A DNA stretch of 64,000 nt. It comes from Paenibacillus kribbensis. Lineage in GTDB: Bacteria; Bacillota; Bacilli; Paenibacillales; Paenibacillaceae. The position numbers and the translations under genes are program-made. Of this stretch, positions 45,272 through 53,122 are shown in pieces (the first letter of the stretch is position 1; the number at the start of each line of letters is the position of its first letter). The notes under the pieces are model-generated. The model was not told the DNA's origin. It saw only the letters and a program-made list of their open reading frames with translations, and did no database searches. The stretch covers positions 3,435,501 through 3,499,500 of the forward strand of contig NZ_CP020028.1 in the NCBI RefSeq assembly GCF_002240415.1, in the 5' to 3' direction.

Positions 45272-45700
45272 ATGATGACCATTCAACAAAAAATGTATGA
45301 AACATCAGTAAAAACGGTTGGTGGACGTAACGGTTATATCGAGTCTTCCTCCCCTGAGCTTCGTTTAAATATTGATATGCCAAAAGAAATGGGTGGCGCA
45401 GGCGGTGCAGGAACGAATCCCGAGCAATTGTTCGCTGCAGGATATTCCGCCTGCTTTGACAGTGCTTTAAATATGGTTGCCCGTATGCAACGCGTTAAGC
45501 ACGAAGGTACTGAAGTAACAGCCACAGTCCAATTAGGTAAAGTGGAAGACGGCGGCTTCGGAATTGGAGTAAATCTGGACGTACTGGTAAAAGGTGTAGA
45601 TCATGAGACAGCAGTAAAACTGGTGGAAGGTGCACATGAGCAATGTCCATACTCCCGCGCTACCCGCGGAAATATTGAAGTGAAGCTGAACGTCCTGTAA
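45272..45700 (+). CDS. ohr: Organic hydroperoxide resistance peroxiredoxin Ohr
   Basis: Thiol peroxidase of the OsmC/Ohr family that reduces organic hydroperoxides. Catalytic Cys61 (GYSACFDSAL) and the resolving Cys near 125 (EQCPYSRATRGN), with Arg19 and Glu51 (NPEQLFAAGY), are all present in 142 aa. The only plus-strand gene in the window. Two adjacent ATGs (45272 and 45275) are possible starts; the binding site GAGAGG is about 13 nt upstream. It is followed by a strong terminator. Confidence 0.96.
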   Translation: MMTIQQKMYETSVKTVGGRNGYIESSSPELRLNIDMPKEMGGAGGAGTNPEQLFAAGYSACFDSALNMVARMQRVKHEGTEVTATVQLGKVEDGGFGIGVNLDVLVKGVDHETAVKLVEGAHEQCPYSRATRGNIEVKLNVL

Positions 45701-45804
45701 AACTACTATACCTTCCAACAAGTAACATGGTAGATGATGCATAATCGTATATACGAAAGTGATATACTCATAGTATAATCACATTGTCATAATCTTTTTT
45801 TCTT

Positions 45805-45835
45805 CTCCAGAACTTTGCGTCTGGAGCTTTTTTTT
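45805..45835 (+). terminator. Terminator of ohr
   Basis: Plus-strand stem CTCCAGA/TCTGGAG with an 8-nt loop followed by eight T residues, about 105 nt after the ohr stop and just before the convergent end of comM. Confidence 0.9.
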
Positions 45836-45849
45836 GCCCTTATTTCATA

Positions 45850-47586
45850 TCAGCCCTCGAGAAGATTGGCGCTAGTCCTGTCCATATTGCGATATTGAAT
45901 AGCTTCAGCAACATGCGAAGCCTTGATTTTTTCTGACTCATTTAAGTCCGCAATCGTGCGAGACAGCTTTAGAATTCGATCATATGCGCGCATGCTTAAA
46001 CCAAGTGCATCCATCGTCTGATTGAGCAGCTTAGCCGCGTTTTGTTCCAATACCGCATATTTACGCAGCATCTGCCCGGACAATTCACTATTCCATGAAA
46101 AGGGAAGCTTGCCGTATCTATGGATTTGTATCGCTTGTGCAGCCAGCACCTGCCTTCGCATTTCAGCCGACGACAGGGATTCTTTTTCCTCTCGCCAATC
46201 CTTCGGCTGCGATACTTCAAGTTGGAGATCAATCCGATCCAGCAGCGGACCGGAAATACGCGAACGGTAGCGGGTTACAGCCGCAGGTGAACAGGTACAG
46301 CGCTGATGTTCCATATCGCTGCCGAAAAAGCCACAGTGACATGGATTTAAGGAGGCAGCAAGCAAAAAGTGCGCCGGATATTTAAAAACAGCACGCGAAC
46401 GGCTGATTGTAACATTGCGGTCCTCCAGCGGCTGACGCAGCACCTCAAGCACATGGCGGCTAAACTCAGGCAGCTCATCCAGAAATAAAATTCCCCGGTG
46501 GGCAAGGCTGATTTCTCCCGGCTTGGGTATACCTCCCCCTCCCACCAACCCAGCAGCAGAAATCGTATGATGAGGAGAACGAAATGGTCGAATGTTCATC
46601 AGATGGGGAGATGACTCCTTCCACTTCCCGGCGGCACTGTATATTTTAGTCACTTCTAGTGCCTCCTTTTCAGTCAAGGGCGGCAGGATGGAAGGCAGCC
46701 TGCGGATAAGCATCGTTTTTCCGGCACCTGGTGGTCCCATAAGAAGGATATTATGCATTCCAGCCGCAGCGATAACCAACGCACGTTTGGCGTGCAGCTG
46801 ACCAAGCACATCGCTATAATCCTCCATGCTGCTGATGATCTCTTTTTCCTCACGCAGCGGTACATGCTCTGCCTGAGTTAAATGGTCATAGGAATGGATT
46901 ATGACCTGTTGTCTAGCTGTATGCTTTTCTTGACTAGGCTTTGCAGTGTGATTCATAGCTGTATTGGAGACAGAATCTATCATCTGATTTGCGACTTCGT
47001 TCATGGACTGATCGTAAGCTGGAAGAGGTACAGGATTAGAACTTAGATCGGTCGGTTGCTCTCCACCAGTGTATTGTGCATGATCTTTAACCGGAATGAG
47101 ATCTGTCAGATGACGAATAGCGTAAATACGTATATCTGTGATCAGACGGGCCTCCCTCGCATTTTCCTCAGGAAGCAGCACCGAATGAAACCCTTCTCGC
47201 TTTGCCAGATCCACCATGGATAGCACTCCGTTCACAGGTCGAATGCTGCCATCCAGCGCCAGCTCGCCAATAAACAGTGTCCGTTCCCCATCTGGTAGAA
47301 CAACCTGTCCACTGGTTGTCAGCAGCCCTAAAGCGATAGCAAGGTCAAAAGATGAGCCTTCTTTCCGCAAATCAGCAGGGGCTAAATTTATCGTTACACG
47401 CTGGGACGGATATTTGAAGCCACAATTCTTGATTGCTGCCCGTACGCGCTCCACGGCTTCCCGAATCGCCGAATCGGGCAATCCGATAATGGCAGTCTGA
47501 GGCAGGCCATTGGACAAATCCGTCTCCACCTCAATCAGGACACCATCTATTCCATACAGACAAGCTCCGTGTAATTTTCCATACAT
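45850..47586 (-). CDS. comM: ComM/YifB family magnesium-chelatase-like AAA+ ATPase
   Basis: Hexameric helicase that promotes branch migration of integrating DNA during transformation. It has the N-terminal chelatase-like domain (GLPQTAIIGLPDSAIREAVERVRAAI, read in segments), Walker A GPPGAGKTMLIRRLPSILPP, Walker B region GILFLDELPEFSR, the Cys cluster NPCHCGFFG...CTCSP, and a C-terminal helical domain. At 578 aa it is about 65 residues longer than usual because of a polar insertion at about 175-245. The start ATG at 47586 has GAGAGGTG upstream, inside the terminator of the preceding gene. Confidence 0.93.
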   Translation of the reverse strand: MYGKLHGACLYGIDGVLIEVETDLSNGLPQTAIIGLPDSAIREAVERVRAAIKNCGFKYPSQRVTINLAPADLRKEGSSFDLAIALGLLTTSGQVVLPDGERTLFIGELALDGSIRPVNGVLSMVDLAKREGFHSVLLPEENAREARLITDIRIYAIRHLTDLIPVKDHAQYTGGEQPTDLSSNPVPLPAYDQSMNEVANQMIDSVSNTAMNHTAKPSQEKHTARQQVIIHSYDHLTQAEHVPLREEKEIISSMEDYSDVLGQLHAKRALVIAAAGMHNILLMGPPGAGKTMLIRRLPSILPPLTEKEALEVTKIYSAAGKWKESSPHLMNIRPFRSPHHTISAAGLVGGGGIPKPGEISLAHRGILFLDELPEFSRHVLEVLRQPLEDRNVTISRSRAVFKYPAHFLLAASLNPCHCGFFGSDMEHQRCTCSPAAVTRYRSRISGPLLDRIDLQLEVSQPKDWREEKESLSSAEMRRQVLAAQAIQIHRYGKLPFSWNSELSGQMLRKYAVLEQNAAKLLNQTMDALGLSMRAYDRILKLSRTIADLNESEKIKASHVAEAIQYRNMDRTSANLLEG

Positions 47587-47587
47587 A

Positions 47588-47660
47588 ACAAAAAAGCACC
47601 TCTCCTCATACTGAAATGTCTCCCAAAAGGAATCATTGCATATATGAAAAAAGGTGCTTC
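47588..47660 (-). terminator. Terminator of the nitroreductase gene, overlapping the comM binding site
   Basis: Minus-strand stem AAGCACCT/AGGTGCTT, extendable by AT and G-U pairs to CATA/TATG, followed by six T residues. The U tract ends just before the comM start codon, and the 3' arm contains GAGAGGTG, the only apparent comM Shine-Dalgarno sequence. Confidence 0.7.
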
Positions 47661-47701
47661 CAAATTTTCATAAGCCTTAATTAAGATTATCTGACCACAG
47701 A

Positions 47702-48253
47702 TTATTTGTCAAACAGGGTCAGCTTATCAGCTGCCGATGTACGTGGCCTTGGTTCAGGAATGACCTCAGGATAGCCTGCATATATCATCCCAATTACCTT
47801 TTCACCCGGTTGAATTCCCAGGGGTTCACGGAATTTAGGCGAGTACAAAAATGGTTTTGTCACCCAAAACGTTCCGATTCCCTTACTCCATGCAGCAAGC
47901 ATAAAGTTTTGCACAAGAGCGCTGACTGCTGCAAAATCTTCATCCCAAACCGCTTGACGCGGATCTTCTTCCAGTACAACTAAAAGCTGAATGGGGTTGT
48001 GCAAAATACCGCTCTCAAACTTGTTATCCTTGCCCACATCGGCTGCGATGGCTTCTGCAAGCTTTTTCCGTCCTTCACCAGCAAACAACAAAAAACGCCA
48101 CGGTTCACGCATTTTATGATTAGGGGCCCATACAGCAACGTCCAACAGTTCTTTGATGGTGTCTACCGGAATGGAATCAGCTTTGAATTTTTTAATGGTG
48201 CGACGTTCCTGAATTACATCTATGACATGTTCACTAAAGGTTTGCTTTGTCAC
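47702..48253 (-). CDS. Nitroreductase family FMN oxidoreductase
   Basis: 183-aa protein of the nitroreductase superfamily: FMN-phosphate-binding ERRTIKKF near residue 16, AVWAPNHKMREPWRF, AVSALVQNFMLAAWSKGIGTFWVT and a C-terminal GYPEVIPEPRPR. It probably reduces flavin-accessible substrates (nitro compounds, quinones or ferric complexes) with NAD(P)H; the physiological substrate is not readable from sequence. A near-perfect Fur box in its promoter suggests expression under iron limitation. It is a single-gene unit with its own terminator. Confidence 0.9.
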   Translation of the reverse strand: MTKQTFSEHVIDVIQERRTIKKFKADSIPVDTIKELLDVAVWAPNHKMREPWRFLLFAGEGRKKLAEAIAADVGKDNKFESGILHNPIQLLVVLEEDPRQAVWDEDFAAVSALVQNFMLAAWSKGIGTFWVTKPFLYSPKFREPLGIQPGEKVIGMIYAGYPEVIPEPRPRTSAADKLTLFDK

Positions 48254-48290
48254 GTATATCCTCCTTCATAGGTACAACTTCCAAATGTCC

Positions 48291-48319
48291 ATTATATGAT
48301 GAAAATGATAACCATTATC
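48291..48319 (-). promoter_or_regulatory. Fur box and promoter of the nitroreductase gene
   Basis: The 19 bases at 48301-48319, GAAAATGATAACCATTATC, match the classic Fur consensus GATAATGATAATCATTATC at 17 of 19 positions. Directly beside it on the minus strand is a TATAAT (-10, 48291-48296), with TTGATA about 19 nt upstream inside the box. Fur-Fe2+ bound here would block the promoter. Confidence 0.62.
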
Positions 48320-48422
48320 AATAAAATATACCTTTAGCTTTCCTTCCTGTCAACCTGTACATATAGAAATTCAGTTCGCTTGCTTCCCTTCAAAAAGGTT
48401 CTCGCTCTTTTTAAATCCCATT

Positions 48423-48806
48423 TTAAAACGCATTGATGAAATGGTCCGTAACAACAGCCGCTTCGTCGGTTAATCGTACAGCAAGCATATCAAAACGAAT
48501 TGGAGCATCTCCAATCCCGTTCATATGCAAATATACGGAGGCTGTTTGGCGAACCTGGGTTATTTTACGCGCGGTGACCGATTCTGCTGGCGTTCCATAC
48601 TTGGAGCTGCTTCGACTACGTACTTCAATAAACACAAGTGTGTCCTCCTGCTTGGCAATCAAATCCAGTTCACCACTGCGGCAACGCCAATTACGCGCTA
48701 TGATTTGATAACCCAGCTCCTCCAAAAATAAAGCCGCTGCCTGTTCACCCATCGTCCCTTTAGCTTTCCGTCGATCCTTGCCTCCGGTCCTCATTTCATT
48801 TCCCAT
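48423..48806 (-). CDS. yraN: YraN / UPF0102 endonuclease-fold protein
   Basis: 127-aa protein of the UPF0102 family with a restriction-endonuclease-like fold: GEQAAALFLEELGYQIIARNWR, GELDLIAKQEDTLVFIEVRSRS with the D...ExK-type catalytic motif, and RKITQVRQTA. The nucleic acid substrate is unknown. The start is uncertain: GTG 48809, ATG 48806 (sharing a base with the ylqH stop) or an ATG four codons later. It ends a ylqG-ylqH-yraN transcription unit. In B. subtilis this gene is not at this locus. Confidence 0.9.
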   Translation of the reverse strand: MGNEMRTGGKDRRKAKGTMGEQAAALFLEELGYQIIARNWRCRSGELDLIAKQEDTLVFIEVRSRSSSKYGTPAESVTARKITQVRQTASVYLHMNGIGDAPIRFDMLAVRLTDEAAVVTDHFINAF

Positions 48807-49105
48807 CACCTGTCATCCATCGGAGCAAGCCTGTCCATTTGATATATATAGGTAAGCACCTCTGCTACCAAATGATAGAGCTCTGCCGGAATTTGCTCGT
48901 CCAAATCCAGCTTGGACAATACCTCAACCAGCGCGGCATCCTCCTGTACAGGAACACCATGCTCTTTGGCTTTTTCTAAAATGCTTTCCGCAACGCGGCC
49001 GCTCCCCTTGGCAACGACAATCGGGGCTTCGTTCTCACCGGGCGTATATTTGAGGGCGACTGCCTTCTTCCTGGAAGGAGAGGGAGCTTCCAACGGCTCT
49101 TTCAT
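48806..49105 (-). CDS. FlhB C-terminal-domain-like protein (YlqH family)
   Basis: 99-aa cytoplasmic protein equivalent to the part of FlhB downstream of the autocleavage site. It has KAVALKYTPGENEAPIVVAKGSG, then ESILEKAKEHGVPV, then DLDEQIPAELYHLVAEVLTYIYQMD, which line up with the FlhB of this genome from AVALKY to AEVLAYVYKL. The NPTH motif and the membrane domain are absent. Such orphan FlhB-like proteins are conserved beside a FliK-like gene but have no proven function. It overlaps ylqG by 4 nt, so the pair is coupled. Confidence 0.88.
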   Translation of the reverse strand: MKEPLEAPSPSRKKAVALKYTPGENEAPIVVAKGSGRVAESILEKAKEHGVPVQEDAALVEVLSKLDLDEQIPAELYHLVAEVLTYIYQMDRLAPMDDR

Positions 49106-51222
49106 ATTTTAAGATCGACTCCTTTATACGGCTGAGGTACATAGCTTTGTACCTCAGAAGAAACGGTGCTGTCCGGTTCAGTCCTAATCGGCATAGACTC
49201 GGTACGAAGCGATAGAAGCTGGTATCCTAATGACTCCAAAGCCGTATTTAGGGATTCACGTCCGCTGGTTAACAGCGAAGCGACCCACTCCTGATCATTA
49301 TGGAGCTTGAGACTCACAATTCGGTCCACGACTTGTACGTCCACCAACGTCGGTCCAAGCCCCTTCATGTCCAGATCAAACCAAAGACGACAATTGGATG
49401 AATCCAGCTCCCCTCGTTTGCCACGACGAGACTGAATCTGAATGGTAGCTGTTTCACGACCGTCCGGTCCGACAAACGGAATAAACATGTGTACTTGTGC
49501 AAAAGGGGCCGTGCGATCGGTATTTAGCAGCAGCTGCTGACCCGTCAGGTGCTGTACGACCTGCTGGGCCGCCTCTTTCAAAGCGGGTGGCAGGTCATCG
49601 CTGCTCATCAGCTGGAGCAGCGCCCCTTTTACGGTGTCTGCATCTGCCGACACCGTGCCGCCTGCCGCAGCTGCTAACCCCGGCAGCGGCTGCGGCGCTC
49701 CCTCCGGCGGCTTCGAAGCTGCCGCCGCCCCTTGCGCGGGTTGTGCAGCCGCGCGGTGTACCTGCTGCTCGTGCTCTGCACCGAGCAGCTTTAGCACGCG
49801 GCCCACCCACGCGGCCTCCGTGGGGGTGAGCTGCGTGCTGGACGCTACAGACGCCGCGGGCTGCGAAGCAGCGGTGTCTGTAGCCCGCGGAGCGCTCGCG
49901 GCCAGCTGCGACGCTTCCGCCGCGGGCTGCTCCGGCGCAGCCGTGCCCAGCGCAGGAGGCACGGCTGCGCGCAGCTCTTGCAGCAGCGTGCGCAGCCGCT
50001 GGAGCGGTGCCTCTGCCGCAGCGGCGTTGCCCGCCGCGGATTGCGGCACAGGGCCGCCAGCCGGCTGTGCAGCTGCGCGTTCAGCTGTAGCAGCGGTTGC
50101 CGCTGGCTTCACGTCGGTAGCCTCTGTCGTTGCCGCTGCTGAAGCGCCACCAGCATCCTTAAGCTGCGTGGCTGTCGTGACACCCGGCTGTTCCGCTTTG
50201 GCACGGGAGCCGCTTAATGCGTCAGCGCCCGATTCAGGCGCATTTGCGCCAGCGTCCGAAGCAACTGTCGCTCCACGCCCCTTAGCTGCCTCCGCTTCTT
50301 CTGGAGCAGTCCCTAGCGCCCGAGCTACAGCCCCGGTCGGAGCATCCGGTTCAGTAGCCACAGCATCCGCTTCATTCCCCGCAGCAGCAGCAAGGTTGGC
50401 TGCTTGAGTCCCTTTCAGCAATTCCTTGCCTCCTGCTGCTTGTCCGGCTTCTGCCTGCTTAGCAGCAGCAGAGGCATCCTTGGACAATACAGGGGCCTGG
50501 GCTTCCGGTGCATCTGCTATCCCTGTGCTGGAAGCACCTGCTGAACTAGCTGATGCTTGGTCAGCTCCCTTTACCGCTGTTGCTTCCCTCACTGGCTGGT
50601 CTGTAGATGTTGCTCCTTGTCCTAGCTGCTTTAATACCGTTTCAAGCTCCTGCTCCAGCGATGACAGCAAATTATTTAAAGGAGGACCAAACATCGCTTG
50701 CCGCAAGCCGTTAATGCTTTCAGCCGTCAATGGAAGTCCCCGCTGAAAAGCAACCGCCGCCGCCTGTACAAACGTTCCTAATTCTACATTGCCAGGTTGC
50801 TTTGCCAAGGCATTTTGCAAAGAAGAGGCATTTTCCGATGTCAATGGCACACCATTTTTTTGCATGGCCTGGATAAGCGCTCTGTTCTGAACTGTATCCG
50901 GCAGTCCCACCGATTCCAATACATCTGCGAGAGCTACGGTTTGCTGTGGTGCATTAGCTGCATCGTTCAAAGGTTTAAGCACCGTCATTCCACTGGGCGA
51001 AGCCGGTTGTACCTGAAATGTTGTAGTCTGTCCAGGCTGAAGAGGGGTTTCCAGCTTTGCCCTGACTTGAGAGCCTTGTATTTGCAGCACAGCCTCACCA
51101 CCGTCCTCAGACACCTTTAATACGACGCCCCTTACGACTTGACCTGGCTGCATATCGAGCTTTTTGACCTCTCCCGCCTTCACATCACCAAGTAATCCAC
51201 GAAATACAGATCCGATGTTCAT
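49102..51222 (-). CDS. Orphan FliK-like protein (YlqG family)
   Basis: 706-aa protein. The N-terminal 75 residues form a small beta domain (LDMQPGQVVRGVVLKVSEDGGEAVLQIQGSQVRAKL, in segments). The middle (about 190-540) is very Ala-, Gln- and Pro-rich with markedly high GC and looks disordered. The C-terminal 140 residues are a Flg_hook/FliK-like domain (VHMFIPFVGPDG, CRLWFDLDMKGLGPTLVDVQV, ESLNTALESLGYQLLSL). It differs from the operon fliK in length and N-terminus. The start ATG at 51222 follows GGAGGGG; seven codons upstream are unsupported. It is coupled to the FlhB-like gene. Confidence 0.85.
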   Translation of the reverse strand: MNIGSVFRGLLGDVKAGEVKKLDMQPGQVVRGVVLKVSEDGGEAVLQIQGSQVRAKLETPLQPGQTTTFQVQPASPSGMTVLKPLNDAANAPQQTVALADVLESVGLPDTVQNRALIQAMQKNGVPLTSENASSLQNALAKQPGNVELGTFVQAAAVAFQRGLPLTAESINGLRQAMFGPPLNNLLSSLEQELETVLKQLGQGATSTDQPVREATAVKGADQASASSAGASSTGIADAPEAQAPVLSKDASAAAKQAEAGQAAGGKELLKGTQAANLAAAAGNEADAVATEPDAPTGAVARALGTAPEEAEAAKGRGATVASDAGANAPESGADALSGSRAKAEQPGVTTATQLKDAGGASAAATTEATDVKPAATAATAERAAAQPAGGPVPQSAAGNAAAAEAPLQRLRTLLQELRAAVPPALGTAAPEQPAAEASQLAASAPRATDTAASQPAASVASSTQLTPTEAAWVGRVLKLLGAEHEQQVHRAAAQPAQGAAAASKPPEGAPQPLPGLAAAAGGTVSADADTVKGALLQLMSSDDLPPALKEAAQQVVQHLTGQQLLLNTDRTAPFAQVHMFIPFVGPDGRETATIQIQSRRGKRGELDSSNCRLWFDLDMKGLGPTLVDVQVVDRIVSLKLHNDQEWVASLLTSGRESLNTALESLGYQLLSLRTESMPIRTEPDSTVSSEVQSYVPQPYKGVDLKI

Positions 51223-51278
51223 ATCGCCCCTCCTCTCCTTCATCCCTCTATCAAAAGGGTCTATTTTATTGGGTATAC

Positions 51279-51308
51279 ATTATATCGGCATAGTCCCGTT
51301 TCGTAATA
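51279..51308 (-). promoter_or_regulatory. Candidate promoter of ylqG-ylqH with SigD-like -10
   Basis: Minus strand: GCCGATAT (51282-51289) is an exact copy of the SigD/FliA -10 consensus, 60 nt upstream of the ylqG ATG. At the N15 position upstream lies TATT, a poor match to TAAA. The same bases also contain TATAAT (51279-51284), a SigA -10, with a weak TTACGA -35. Either or both sigma factors could use it. Confidence 0.45.
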
Positions 51309-51313
51309 AGGCT

Positions 51314-51982
51314 TTACAGATCAAACAGCGTCGGCTGCTCTGTCAGCAAATTGCCCAAAAAACTGCGTCTATGCATCTCCGTAGGTCCTAGCGCCAAAAT
51401 TTGTTCCCTATGCAGCTTAGTAGCATAGCCTTTATGTATACCGATTCCGTATTCAGGATACTTTGCATCCCATTCGCCTCTGCACAGCCGATCACGGGTA
51501 ACCTTCGCGATAATAGAAGCCGCCGCAATAGATTGGCTGTTCGCATCTCCCTTAATGATGGACAGCTGAGGAATGGGGACATCCACCTTCTCAGCATCCA
51601 CAAGCAAATAATCAGGAGATACAGACAGAGCCTCAATAGCCTGCTTCATAGCCAAACGAGCTGCCTGTTTAATATTGATCTCATCAATCGTCCGCGCATT
51701 TACATAGCCTACTCCTACAGCAATGGCCTTCTCCATAATCAACTCGTAGTATGCTTCTCTCTTCTTGTCCGTCAGTTTTTTGGAATCATCCACGCCCTCC
51801 AGCAGCTCACCTACTGGTAAAATAACGGCTGCAGCCACGACATCCCCGAACAAACAGCCTCGGCCTACCTCGTCAATACCAGCGATTCGCTCGCAGGATT
51901 GCTCCCAGCACTTTTTTTCATAATGCAGCATGTCCTTCACCACTACCTCTTTGTCTTCCATCCTCAATACCTGCCCATCCAT
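51314..51982 (-). CDS. rnhB: Ribonuclease HII
   Basis: Removes RNA from RNA-DNA hybrids and single ribonucleotides from DNA. Acidic active-site residues are in GIDEVGRGCLFGDVV, LLVDAEKVD and KVTRDRL; PEYGIGIHKGYATKLH is also typical. The full open frame gives 222 aa. The true start is uncertain: the GTG at 51940 (MKDMLHYEKKC) with AGAGGT close upstream is a good alternative, while the ATG at 51982 has no visible binding site. It lacks the extended N-terminal substrate domain of B. subtilis RnhB. Confidence 0.93.
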   Translation of the reverse strand: MDGQVLRMEDKEVVVKDMLHYEKKCWEQSCERIAGIDEVGRGCLFGDVVAAAVILPVGELLEGVDDSKKLTDKKREAYYELIMEKAIAVGVGYVNARTIDEINIKQAARLAMKQAIEALSVSPDYLLVDAEKVDVPIPQLSIIKGDANSQSIAAASIIAKVTRDRLCRGEWDAKYPEYGIGIHKGYATKLHREQILALGPTEMHRRSFLGNLLTEQPTLFDL

Positions 51983-52082
51983 ATGTAGTTTACATGCCGT
52001 AGCTCTGTATGATGTAATTCAGCTTACCACAGACCCGCACCGTCCAAAACCCTTTTCTACCTACCTTTACATACCAAAACAC

Positions 52083-52130
52083 ATAACAAAGAACCTTCCT
52101 CCTCTCCGGAGAGATGGGGAAGGTTCTTCC
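52083..52130 (-). terminator. Terminator downstream of rbgA
   Basis: Minus-strand stem AAGAACCTTCC/GGAAGGTTCTT with an inner CTCTCCGGAGAG helix, followed by TGTTATG. The U tract is short, so efficiency is uncertain. It lies 45 nt after the rbgA stop. Confidence 0.68.
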
Positions 52131-52174
52131 TTGCCGCAATTTGCTATGTTCTGTCTTGGGCACACCGACCACAA

Positions 52175-53035
52175 TCAGTAAGGGGCTTCCAAACTAAAAC
52201 GTCCCAGCTTCCCTGCACGCAGCTCGCGCAAAATAATTTTTGACGCCTTTTCGAGATCTACACGTCCGCCACTAACAATACAGCCACGTTTACGTCCGAT
52301 AGCCTCCATAACGCTGACAACATCATCGGGATTTTCTGTATCCTCAGGACGTTCGGTAAGCTCAAAACGCTCTGCCATGGCATCCCAATAATATTGGACA
52401 AAATATTTTGTTGCGAAAAAGGCGATATCCTCTACATTCAGAATTTCTTCCTTGATCGCTCCTGTAACTGCCAGACGATAGCCAACGTTCTGATCCTCAA
52501 ATTTAGGCCACAAAATGCCCGGTGTATCCAGCAACTCAATTTCTCCGGTCTTGATCCACTGCTGTGCCTTCGTTACCCCCGGACGGTCACCTGTAGCTGC
52601 AATATTACGTCCTGCCATTCGGTTGATCAGTGTCGATTTGCCGACATTCGGAATACCGACAATCAAAGCACGTATAGGACGCGGATTCATTCCTTTGGAA
52701 ATCTGCCGATCTATTTTTTCCTTAAGCAACAGCTTGGCCTGAACCGGAATTTCCTTCATCCCTGTCCCTGTCGTAGCATCCACCTGAAAGGCTACATGGC
52801 CCTGCTCCTTAAAATAGGCAATCCACTGCTGCGATACTACCGGGTCCGCCAAATCTGCCTTATTCAAAATAATCATTCGCGGCTTTCCTTGCAGAATATC
52901 ATCAATCATTGGATTTCGGCTCGAAAGCGGCAATCGAGCATCAATCAGCTCAATTACCAAATCAATCAGCTTTAATTTTGCTTCAATTTGGCGGCGCGCT
53001 CTGGTCATATGACCAGGAAACCATTGAATCGTCAC
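52175..53035 (-). CDS. rbgA: Ribosome biogenesis GTPase RbgA (YlqF)
   Basis: Circularly permuted GTPase needed for late 50S assembly. G4 NKAD comes before G1 GIPNVGKST and G3 [10 protein letters not shown], the permuted order. The C-terminal helical domain ends [14 protein letters not shown] and [16 protein letters not shown] chose the GTG at 53035 ([17 protein letters not shown], as in B. subtilis) because GAGGTG lies 6 nt upstream. An ATG two codons upstream touches that site. The length is 286 aa. It lies between lepB and rnhB. Confidence 0.95.
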   Translation of the reverse strand: MTIQWFPGHMTRARRQIEAKLKLIDLVIELIDARLPLSSRNPMIDDILQGKPRMIILNKADLADPVVSQQWIAYFKEQGHVAFQVDATTGTGMKEIPVQAKLLLKEKIDRQISKGMNPRPIRALIVGIPNVGKSTLINRMAGRNIAATGDRPGVTKAQQWIKTGEIELLDTPGILWPKFEDQNVGYRLAVTGAIKEEILNVEDIAFFATKYFVQYYWDAMAERFELTERPEDTENPDDVVSVMEAIGRKRGCIVSGGRVDLEKASKIILRELRAGKLGRFSLEAPY

Positions 53036-53122
53036 CGTCATCACCTCATTGATCGCAATTCCTGCCCTTGCCTTTTAGGCTCCGCCAGAGAATTACGGCA
53101 GCTATGCTGCATATTAGTTGTT

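Noticed and set aside
45533..45742. 69-aa minus-strand open frame within ohr
   Set aside because: It is the antisense of a confidently identified gene and has no start signal.
45741..45790. Small hairpin GTGATATACT/AGTATAATCAC after ohr as a terminator
   Set aside because: It has no T tract on either strand; the strong terminator at 45805-45835 explains ohr termination.
49634..50407. 257-aa plus-strand open frame rich in Ala and Cys
   Set aside because: It lies opposite the GC-rich Ala-rich segment of the FliK-like gene, where stop codons are rare in all frames; no start signal or family resemblance.
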